Shown one piece after another: positions 1-6,045 of a stretch of 36,882 bases of DNA. The position numbers and the translations under genes are program-made. The notes beneath the pieces were generated by a model. It searched no databases, had not been told where the DNA came from, and was given only the letters and a program-made list of their open reading frames with translations. Numbering within the stretch: position 1 is the first letter of the stretch; the number at the start of each line of letters is the position of its first letter. Source of the stretch: Thermomonospora catenispora (GTDB lineage: Bacteria; Actinomycetota; Actinomycetes; Streptosporangiales; Streptosporangiaceae); NCBI RefSeq assembly GCF_006363815.1, contig NZ_RRYT01000029.1, forward strand, positions 1-36,882, given 5' to 3'.

Positions 1-136
1 ACGCCGACCCGTCCTCACACCACTCCCGCAGCAGCCTCAGCTCATGTGCCCGTCCCAGGAACGGCACCACGCCTCGGTCCGGCCGCAGCAACTCCGTCGG
101 GCTCTCGTCGGCCACCGCCGCCTCACGATGTGTCAC
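1..136 (-). CDS. N-terminal fragment of an ATPase/TPR-like regulatory protein (runs off the left edge)
   Basis: Only the first 45 codons are in the window. The start is taken as GTG at 136-134 because GGGAGG sits five bases upstream and the frame then stays open to the edge with normal actinomycete codon use. The visible peptide contains PTELLRPDRGVVPFLGR followed by AHELRLLREWCEDGSA. From memory, this R-x-VVPF-x-GR-x-x-EL-x-x-L-x-x-WC pattern is seen at the start of the N-terminal or nucleotide-binding part of large actinomycete ATP-binding and tetratricopeptide-repeat (STAND-like) proteins. The Walker motifs that would prove this lie outside the window, so the family is an inference. It is divergent from the phosphatase gene across a long gene-free gap. 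Confidence 0.5.
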   Translation of the reverse strand, partial: MTHREAAVADESPTELLRPDRGVVPFLGRAHELRLLREWCEDGSA

Positions 137-717
137 CAGTGCCTCCCGTCGTGCAGTCTCCTCCGCTATGACGGCGTCCCGACGTGCCCTGCGGGCGCGC
201 CGTGGTTCGGCCTCTCACTGACGAACGAGCCGCGGCCTTCGTCGTGACGACCGCCACCACGCTCGGCACCGGTCGCACCGCCAGGTGCCACGACGAGGAC
301 GGCGATGGCACCGTCGTCGTCGGCAGCGGGAACATGAGCGGTCGCCGATGCCCGGCGCCGTCCATGCCTGCAAGGCTCTCCCAAGCCCACCCCTCACGGC
401 AGCGAAAACCGACGAAGACCATCAGGCCGTGACCGGCCGGACACACCGCCCCAGCCCTCCTGCACCACTCGATCGGCCCGGCGAACACGCGACGACAAGA
501 CGATCACCGCCCTCCGACGACCGGACAGACGGCCGAAAGACGATCGACCGAGGTCCGAAACGATCAGGCGGTCGAGGCCGCAGTGCCGCCGCAAGGGCTT
601 TTCACTCCGGGGCTTTTTTGCTGACGCCTGCGCCGACGGCCGTGCTCGACGGGGCGGGCGCCTTCCGGGAGCCTCTCGAGAGCCCTTCGCGGTCGGGTCT
701 TGTGCCAGCCTGGGGCC
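137..717. other. 581-base stretch without a supported gene
   Basis: Open frames exist on both strands, but their predicted proteins are Arg/Pro/Ser-rich low-complexity strings without recognisable motifs, as expected of non-coding high-GC DNA. A local direct repeat of GGGCTTTT-type sequence occurs near 597-618 and includes a run of six T. I could not fold it into a hairpin, so I do not call a terminator. The stretch should carry the promoter of the leftward ATPase-like gene and of the rightward phosphatase gene, but no convincing -35/-10 pair was found. No tRNA-like arms were seen. Confidence 0.5.
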
Positions 718-1422
718 ATGGCGACCGAGCGGCGAGTGTGGCTGATCAGGCATGGGGAGAGCGAGTCGAACGCCGGGCTGCCGACGGACGGACCGGGGGC
801 GGCCCCGCTCACGGAGCTCGGGCGGGAGCAGGCGGCGCAGGTGGCCGCGGCCTTCACCGCGCCGCCGGCGCTGATCGTCAGCTCGCCGTTCGTCCGCGCG
901 CGGCAGACCGCGGAGGCGACCGCGGCGCGCTTCCCCGAGGTGCCGTATGAGGAATGGCCCGTCGAGGAGTTCACCTACCTGGGCATGCTGCACGGGAGGC
1001 GGACCACGGCGGCGCAGCGGCTGCCCCATGTCGAGGCCTACTGGGAACGTTCCGACCCCGCCTATGTCAACGGCGGGAACGGCGAGTCCTTCACAGCGCT
1101 CATCGCGCGCGTCCGCGCCTTCCTGGATCGGCTCGCCGAACGCCCCGAAGAGGGCCTGATCGCGGTGTTCACGCACGGCATCTTCATGAAGGCCGTGATC
1201 TGGTCGGTGCTCACCGGGGTCGTCGATCCCGACGCCGCGGCGATGCGCGCCTTCCGCCGCTTCCACGGCGCGTGCGTCATCCCCAACGGCGCCGTCGTCG
1301 AACTGTGGCGCCCGAACGGGCTGCAGGGGTTCCGGGTCGTCGGCGGCGGAGCGCTGCACATGGCGGGAACGCCCGCCGCCGGGGAGGCGCCCTCTCCGGC
1401 GGCCGTGGACTCCCAGGACTAG
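718..1422 (+). CDS. Histidine phosphatase superfamily (phosphoglycerate mutase-like) protein
   Basis: A 234-residue protein of the branch-1 histidine phosphatase family. The N-terminal WLIRHGESESN carries the RHG catalytic motif whose His becomes phosphorylated, with the ESxxN that follows it in this family. PLTELGREQAAQVAAAF and SSPFVRARQTAE are the next two conserved segments, and VFTHGIFMKAVIW carries the second active-site His. Members remove phosphate from small metabolites, sugars or phosphoproteins; the substrate cannot be told from sequence. ATG 718 is chosen because the RHG motif normally lies about 10 residues from the N-terminus. A TTG at 700 would add six residues. There is no clear Shine-Dalgarno sequence. 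The gene stands alone and converges on the VIT/VWA gene, with a strong palindrome between them. Confidence 0.9.
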   Translation: MATERRVWLIRHGESESNAGLPTDGPGAAPLTELGREQAAQVAAAFTAPPALIVSSPFVRARQTAEATAARFPEVPYEEWPVEEFTYLGMLHGRRTTAAQRLPHVEAYWERSDPAYVNGGNGESFTALIARVRAFLDRLAERPEEGLIAVFTHGIFMKAVIWSVLTGVVDPDAAAMRAFRRFHGACVIPNGAVVELWRPNGLQGFRVVGGGALHMAGTPAAGEAPSPAAVDSQD

Positions 1423-1439
1423 GCGGCGGGAGGACCCCC

Positions 1440-1481
1440 GGGCGTCCGCGGCCCGCACGCGCGTGCGGGCCGCGGACGCCC
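1440..1481. terminator. Perfect 42-base palindrome, bidirectional terminator
   Basis: The half beginning GGGCGTCCGCGGCCCG is repeated exactly as its reverse complement with no spacer, giving a 21-bp perfect inverted repeat centred at 1460/1461. As RNA it folds into a very GC-rich hairpin with a small loop. It lies between the converging stops of the phosphatase (1422) and the VIT/VWA gene (1522), where a shared terminator is expected. It lacks a U-tract, which is common in actinomycetes. Confidence 0.8.
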
Positions 1482-1521
1482 ATGCCGGCTTCGCGTTCGG
1501 CCCGGTGCCGGCCCGAACGGC

Positions 1522-4029
1522 TCAGGAGGGCCGCTTCCAGAACGGACGGCGCTTGGCGGGCTGTGCGGGCGCGTCCTCCAGGTACGAGGTGAGGGTCTGG
1601 ACGGTCAGCGCCCACAGCTCCTCCAGGCGGGACTGCTGGGCGGGGTCGTCGGTGACCTCCAGGGCCTGCACCAGGGTGAGGAGGGGCTCGGCGGGGAGGC
1701 CGGCGAGGCGGGCCGTGTCGACCAGGCCGCGCAGGCGGGTGCGCAGGTCGGACAGGTGCCGCCAGCGTTCCGGGGCGGAAGCGTCGGCGGCGGCGGTCAG
1801 GTGCTCGAGCTCCCGGCCGATCAGCCGACGCACTTCGTCCCGGTCGGGGATCGCGCCTCCGCCGGGTGCGGCGGGGCCTCCCGCGAAACCTCCGATGCGG
1901 CGGAAGAACGGCTGCTGACCGCCGTGGACGGGAGGAACGGGCGGCGGAGCGGACGTGCTTCCCGGCGGGGGCGGAGTGGGCGCGCCGCCCGGCGGGGGCG
2001 GAGGAGGCGCGCTCTGCGGGCTGTAAGGAGGCGGAGGCGCGCTCTGCGGAGGCGGCGGGGCGGCGGGGGCCGTCCGAGGCCGGGCCGCCCGCCGGCGCGC
2101 CCGGGGCTTCTCCATGGGAGGCAGGTCCCAGGTCGCGGTCTGCTCCCAGCCCGCGGGCCGCTCCACCGGCTGGATGACGCGGTGGGTTGGCCCGCCCTCG
2201 GCGACCTGGCGGCTGTCGACGGCCACGAAGGCGGTGAAGCGGCACAGGACGTTGAAGCGCAACGAGGTCTCGACGATGCGGCGCTCCAGGTCGGGCAGGC
2301 CGGCGACGGCGTAGCGGTCCTCCAGGTCGCGCAGATGGGCTCGGGCCCAGATCGGGGCGAGGACGGCGGAGCGGGCGACGGTGGCGGCGGCGTCCCGCCG
2401 CCAGGCGGTGCCGTCGGCCGTGACGGCGCGGACGGTGACGCGGGCGTCGGCGGGCGCGCCGCGGTAGCGGCCCGAGACGGTGAGGGGGACGCCGGGGAAC
2501 AGCGCGCCCAGCCGGCGGGGGGTGATCGAGTCCGGGTCGACGTCCACGCCGGCCCACTCCAGGGAGACGCCGGTGAGCAGCGGGGCGCCGATGCGGTGGT
2601 GGATGTGCTCCATCGCCTCGTCCAGGCGGTCCTCGGACTCCACCAGCTCCAGCCGGCCGCGACCGGCCAGGGCGAGCCGCCCCAGGAAGCCGGCGTTGAC
2701 GGCCTGGTCGATGCCCACCGCGTGGACGCGCAGGCCGGCCAGGGAGGCGTCGATCCGGGCGAGGATGTGGTCCTCGTTGCCGACCTGGCCGTCGGTGATG
2801 AGCACCAGGACCCGGTCGCGGTCGGAGTCCTCGCCGCCGCCGAGCAGGGCGGTGGCCTTCTGGAGCGGGGGCAGCATCTCGGTGCCCCCCTCGGCCTCGA
2901 GGCCGGCCAGGAACTCCACGGCGCGGAACCTGTTGCGGTCGGTGGCCTGCGCCAGCTCGGTCCCCAGCTCGGGCGGGGCGGCCATGGTGTGATCGAAGGC
3001 GATGACCGCGAACCGGTCCCGGTCGGTGAGGGTGTCCACAATGCGGGCGGCCGCCCGGCGGGCCGCCACCATGCTCCAGCCGGCCATGCTGCCGGAGTGG
3101 TCCAGCACGAGCACCACGTCGCGCGGGCGGGGCGGCGCCTGCCCGGCCGGAGGGAGCACGGTGAGCGTGAACGTGCCGGGCCCTTCGGGGTCGTCGGGGT
3201 CGTCGGGCGACAGTGTCAGCGCCGCGGCCGTGTCGTCGGCGTGCGCGTACCTCAGCCGCAGGATGAAGTCGCGGTCGAGCCGCTCGCCGGGGTGCAGCCG
3301 CACGGTGGTGCGGCCGTCGTCGTCGCTCTCCTGGGCGACCGCGTGGAGGCTGGAGCGGATCTCCTCCAGCGACAGGCCCCCCGGGTCGATGCCGACCGAC
3401 AGCGACAGCCGTACTGGGCTGGGGAACCCGGGCAGCAGGACGGGCGGGCTGATGCGGGAGGCGTCGGGCACCAGGTCGGTGTCGGGGGCGACGCCGTCGC
3501 CGGCCTGCTCGACGGGCAGGGGGGCGCCGGGGATGTAGCGGGGGGCCGTCACCAGGGGGAACCGGAAGGTGGCGGCGTCGTCCTCGTACGGCAGCGGCTG
3601 GTGCAGGGTGAGCCGCACGGTCACCCGCTCGCCGGGCAGGATGTTGCCGACCCGCATGGTGAAGACGTCGGGCCGGTCCTCTTCGGCGATCGCGGCGCGC
3701 CGCCCGGCGGCCAGGGCCGCGTCGTAGTCGGCCCGGGCCTCTTCGCGCTCTTTGAGCGTTCCCTCCACCACCCGGTCGGCGGCCTCCATCCGCATGCGGG
3801 TGACGGCGGCGCGGTCGGGCAGCGGGAAGACGTAGACGGCCTCCACCGGCACGTCGAAGGGGTTGCGGAAACCCTGGGTGATCTCGACGCCGGCGACCAG
3901 GCCGTTGATGTCGGCGCGGACGTCCACGCTGTCCAGCGGGAGGTTCCCCCGCTCGGTGGAGAGGGCGCCCAGACCGGCGTCGGGCACCGAGGGCGTCGCG
4001 TCGGGCAGCGGCAGGATGGGCGTGCTCAT
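1522..4029 (-). CDS. VIT domain and von Willebrand factor A domain protein
   Basis: An 835-residue protein. Residues about 25-165 form a VIT domain (GVEITQGFRNPFDVPVEAVYVFPLP, then a TLKEREEARADYDAALAAGR-type segment). Residues about 303-480 form a VWA domain with an intact metal-ion-dependent adhesion site: D310-x-S312-G-S314, T383 and D413. A proline-rich spacer rich in APPPPQS-type units (about 655-720) precedes a helical C-terminus. No signal peptide or membrane helix is evident, so a cytoplasmic scaffold or metal-dependent binding role is likely; the partner is unknown. The ATG overlaps the stop of the upstream MerR gene as ATGA and has GGGAGG six bases ahead, so the two are translationally coupled. 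The VIT+VWA pairing is as in inter-alpha-trypsin-inhibitor heavy chains and many bacterial proteins. Confidence 0.9.
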   Translation of the reverse strand: MSTPILPLPDATPSVPDAGLGALSTERGNLPLDSVDVRADINGLVAGVEITQGFRNPFDVPVEAVYVFPLPDRAAVTRMRMEAADRVVEGTLKEREEARADYDAALAAGRRAAIAEEDRPDVFTMRVGNILPGERVTVRLTLHQPLPYEDDAATFRFPLVTAPRYIPGAPLPVEQAGDGVAPDTDLVPDASRISPPVLLPGFPSPVRLSLSVGIDPGGLSLEEIRSSLHAVAQESDDDGRTTVRLHPGERLDRDFILRLRYAHADDTAAALTLSPDDPDDPEGPGTFTLTVLPPAGQAPPRPRDVVLVLDHSGSMAGWSMVAARRAAARIVDTLTDRDRFAVIAFDHTMAAPPELGTELAQATDRNRFRAVEFLAGLEAEGGTEMLPPLQKATALLGGGEDSDRDRVLVLITDGQVGNEDHILARIDASLAGLRVHAVGIDQAVNAGFLGRLALAGRGRLELVESEDRLDEAMEHIHHRIGAPLLTGVSLEWAGVDVDPDSITPRRLGALFPGVPLTVSGRYRGAPADARVTVRAVTADGTAWRRDAAATVARSAVLAPIWARAHLRDLEDRYAVAGLPDLERRIVETSLRFNVLCRFTAFVAVDSRQVAEGGPTHRVIQPVERPAGWEQTATWDLPPMEKPRARRRAARPRTAPAAPPPPQSAPPPPYSPQSAPPPPPPGGAPTPPPPGSTSAPPPVPPVHGGQQPFFRRIGGFAGGPAAPGGGAIPDRDEVRRLIGRELEHLTAAADASAPERWRHLSDLRTRLRGLVDTARLAGLPAEPLLTLVQALEVTDDPAQQSRLEELWALTVQTLTSYLEDAPAQPAKRRPFWKRPS

Positions 4030-4949
4030 GGATGCCTCCCGGTGAGGTCGCTGGGGGGAGCGGGGGCGTCGGGCGATGGGCTGTCGTGGGTGAGCCCGCG
4101 GCGGCGCAGCTCGGCCAGCAGCGGCTCGGCGGCCTCCCCGATGGCCTGCACGTCCTCGAGGGTGAGAGCGGCGGCGTCGAGGATCAGGCGGACGCCGGGG
4201 GCGAGCCGGACTCCGTGGATCGGCGCCAAGTCCGTCGCGGACGACGGCGGGTGTGCGGGAGGATCCTCAGCGGGGACGCCGCGGGCCCAGAACCGTCGCC
4301 GTGTCGGTTCCGGCCGCCGGGGGTCCTCCGCCGTGTCGTCCGCGGCGGGGCGGCCGGGTGCCGTGTCCGTGACGGGCGCGTCGTCGTGTTCCGTCGGCGC
4401 GCCGGGGGCGCGACCGGCGTCGGGGGCGGATGAGGGCGGGGGCGACGTCTGCCGGCGCCCGGTGCGCGCCGCCCGCCGCTCCGTCGGGGCGGCGTCCGCG
4501 GCGCCGGGACCGCCGGCGGCGCGTCGGCGGCGCGATCCGGCCGCCGGTCCGGTCGTCGGTTCGCCCGCCGGTCCGGTCGGCGCGGCGTCGGGAGCCGACG
4601 GCGCGCCGTTCCGCCCCGCCGTGGTGAGGGCGGAGACGTCGGGGATCCCGGCGATGGCGCGGAGAGTGGTGTTGGTGGCGCCCAGGAGTTCGGCTTGGAT
4701 TTGGGCGATGGTGCGGCCGGCGGCCTGACGCCGCTTGATGGCGACCAGTTGCAGCAGGTGACGTTCGCCGTAGAGGGCGGTGCGGCCGCGGCGGCCGGAG
4801 GGGGGATCGAGCAAGCCGATGGTGGTGTACCAGCGGATGAGACGTTCGTTGGGCAGGTCGCGGACGCGGCCGTTGACCTGGACCGGGGCGTCGTCGAGCA
4901 CCGCGGCGGCCGCCGCGGCCAGCTCGGAGATCGTCCAGGTGGGCTCCAT
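4026..4949 (-). CDS. MerR-family transcriptional regulator
   Basis: A 307-residue protein with an N-terminal MerR winged helix-turn-helix (about residues 5-75): TISELAAAAAAVL, LPNERLIRWYTTIGLLDPP, then GRRGRTALYGERHLLQLVAI, the usual R-YY-x-x-x-GLL and wing pattern. Residues 76-100 (RRQAAGRTIAQIQAELLGA) are the start of the MerR dimer helix. The rest is a long Ala/Pro/Arg-rich, probably disordered linker and a short C-terminal helical region (LEDVQAIGEAAEPLLAELRR), with no recognisable effector domain. It is the first gene of a two-gene operon with the VIT/VWA gene (ATGA overlap). The ATG has no Shine-Dalgarno sequence but follows a -10-like CACTAT by seven bases, suggesting a leaderless mRNA. 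The double palindrome just upstream is probably its own operator. Confidence 0.9.
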   Translation of the reverse strand: MEPTWTISELAAAAAAVLDDAPVQVNGRVRDLPNERLIRWYTTIGLLDPPSGRRGRTALYGERHLLQLVAIKRRQAAGRTIAQIQAELLGATNTTLRAIAGIPDVSALTTAGRNGAPSAPDAAPTGPAGEPTTGPAAGSRRRRAAGGPGAADAAPTERRAARTGRRQTSPPPSSAPDAGRAPGAPTEHDDAPVTDTAPGRPAADDTAEDPRRPEPTRRRFWARGVPAEDPPAHPPSSATDLAPIHGVRLAPGVRLILDAAALTLEDVQAIGEAAEPLLAELRRRGLTHDSPSPDAPAPPSDLTGRHP

Positions 4950-4957
4950 GCCATCGA

Positions 4958-4987
4958 TAGTGACACTGTCATGATGACAGTGTCAAC
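4958..4987 (-). promoter_or_regulatory. merR promoter, probably leaderless
   Basis: Minus strand reads TTGACA, an 18-base spacer, CACTAT, then seven bases (CGATGGC) and the merR ATG at 4949. The -35 is a perfect consensus. The spacing from the -10 box to the ATG places the transcription start at or next to the start codon, fitting the lack of a Shine-Dalgarno sequence. If ACTATC is taken as the -10 the spacer is 19, typical of MerR-type promoters. Confidence 0.6.
4961..4985. promoter_or_regulatory. Double-palindrome operator between merR and the NERD-like gene
   Basis: Two 11-base palindromes, TGACACTGTCA (4961-4971) and TGACAGTGTCA (4975-4985), are separated by TGA. Together they form a 25-base inverted repeat. 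Each half is itself TGACA-N-TGTCA. On the minus strand the site lies between TTGACA (4987-4982) and CACTAT (4963-4958), the usual place for a MerR-family operator. On the plus strand it lies just upstream of a TATGGT box. MerR binding here is an inference from position and symmetry. Confidence 0.75.
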
Positions 4988-4988
4988 T

Positions 4989-4994
4989 TATGGT
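4989..4994 (+). promoter_or_regulatory. Candidate -10 box for the NERD-like gene
   Basis: TATGGT lies directly after the operator palindromes on the plus strand, about 80 bases before the GTG at 5073. The matching -35 region would fall inside the palindromes, so the same regulator could control both directions. The -35 is poor, hence the modest confidence. Confidence 0.4.
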
Positions 4995-5072
4995 GCGGCC
5001 GTCCGGCGGGATCCTTGCCGGACCACCGCCGGGGACACCACGCTGACCGGTAGCAACGGAGGAGGCTGAAGG

Positions 5073-5846
5073 GTGCCGGGAGGCAGGGCAGGAGGCGGCG
5101 AAGCCTCGCGCGCCGGGGCCTCCGCCTGGGCGCGTTACCAGGCGATCGCCGCGGAGTACCGGCGGGAGCGGATCATGGTCCGGTTGGCGCTGGCCGGAGC
5201 CGTCGCCGTGATCGGGCTGGGGGTCGCCGAATGGCGGGCCGGCCTGGCGGCGGGCGGGACGGTGTTCGTCGCGCACCTGCTCTATGACCGGCATCGGCCC
5301 GGCCCCGCCTCCAGCTGGCGGCGCGGGGCGCTGGCCGAACGGCGCACCGGGCGGAAGCTGGCGCGGCTGGGCAGGGGCTACCGGGTGCTGCACGACCTGG
5401 CGCTGCCCGGCGGCGCCACCACCAACGTGGATCACCTGGTCATCGGGCGGACCGGGGTGTACGCCGTCATCAACCGGCGATGGCGGCTCGGCACCCGGCT
5501 GTGGTCGGACGAGCGCCGGCTGTGGGCCGGGGCCGAACCGGTGGCCGCGCTGCCGGCGACGGCTCGGCGGATCGCCCGCATCGTGGGCGAGCTGCTGAGC
5601 GACGAGATGCGTTACACGGTCCCGGTGCGGCCCGTGGTGGCCGTGCACGGGGTGCGGATGCGCCGGGACGGGCTGCGGCATCGCGGGGTGGACTTCCAGC
5701 GGGCCGCCCGGCTGCCGTATTTCATCGCCGAACGCCCCGAGGTGTTCACCGGCGCCGAGGTGGCGGCCATCGCACTGGCCGCAGAACGGATTCTCCCTCC
5801 CATGGCGGACATCCTTGTGAAAAGGCGCGTCAGGGCGCGCAGATAA
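5073..5846 (+). CDS. NERD-domain-like membrane protein with degenerate catalytic site
   Basis: A 257-residue protein. A hydrophobic segment at about residues 36-66 (VRLALAGAVAVIGLGVAEW, then LAAGGTVFVAHLLY) suggests a membrane anchor. Residues about 85-195 match the NERD (nuclease-related) domain: RRGALAERRTGRKLARLGRGYRVLHDL, then TTNVDHLVIGRTGVYAVI. In canonical NERD domains the last strand ends in an acidic-x-Lys (for example ETK or DSK) of the PD-(D/E)xK fold. Here it reads INRRW, so the acid and Lys appear replaced and nuclease activity is doubtful. The start is GTG 5073, with GGAGGAGG seven bases upstream. It is divergent from merR across a palindromic operator. Its role is unknown. Confidence 0.75.
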   Translation: MPGGRAGGGEASRAGASAWARYQAIAAEYRRERIMVRLALAGAVAVIGLGVAEWRAGLAAGGTVFVAHLLYDRHRPGPASSWRRGALAERRTGRKLARLGRGYRVLHDLALPGGATTNVDHLVIGRTGVYAVINRRWRLGTRLWSDERRLWAGAEPVAALPATARRIARIVGELLSDEMRYTVPVRPVVAVHGVRMRRDGLRHRGVDFQRAARLPYFIAERPEVFTGAEVAAIALAAERILPPMADILVKRRVRARR

Positions 5847-6045
5847 TCATTCTGGAATGAATTGTCGGCATGTCCTCCATGGCGGACCCGGCGGATCCGC
5901 TCGACGGGGATTCGGTCATGTGTTCCGGTCGGCCGGATCGGTGGAAGATCGCATGCGCCGCCCTTTGGATGATCGTCGGGAAACGCCCATTGCGATTCGT
6001 TCGATTTCCGTGTGAAAGGCGATTGCAGCCCTTACCTTCGGGGGC
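5847..6045. other. AT-richer intergenic region with a short inverted repeat and a -10 box
   Basis: This spacer is clearly less GC-rich than its surroundings (5841-5870 and 5990-6025). It contains TCATTC-TG-GAATGA (5847-5860), a 14-base inverted repeat just after the NERD stop, of unknown meaning. Near its right end TACCTT (6033-6038) lies seven bases before the ATG of the sigma-like gene, the spacing expected for a leaderless transcript. Confidence 0.45.
6033..6038 (+). promoter_or_regulatory. -10 box of the sigma-like gene, probably leaderless
   Basis: TACCTT matches TANNNT and is followed by seven bases (CGGGGGC) and then ATG 6046. No good -35 was found at 16-18 bases, so the promoter may be weak or extended. 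The G-run could instead act as a short Shine-Dalgarno sequence. Confidence 0.45.

Noticed and set aside
597-618. T-rich element as a Rho-independent terminator
   Set aside because: The GGGCTTTT units are direct, not inverted, repeats, and no stem precedes the T-run.
394-1458. Long minus-strand open frame across the phosphatase gene
   Set aside because: It is the antisense shadow of a gene with clear RHG and THG motifs; its own protein is Arg/Gly-rich without family features.
1756-4728. 990-codon plus-strand open frame opposite the VIT/VWA and merR genes
   Set aside because: The product is Gly/Arg/Val low complexity, and the opposite strand encodes recognisable VIT, VWA and MerR domains.
5978-6001. 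ECF-type promoter GGGAAAC with CGTT before the sigma-like gene
   Set aside because: The spacer is only 13 bases, short of the usual 16-17, so autoregulation by an ECF promoter is not supported.
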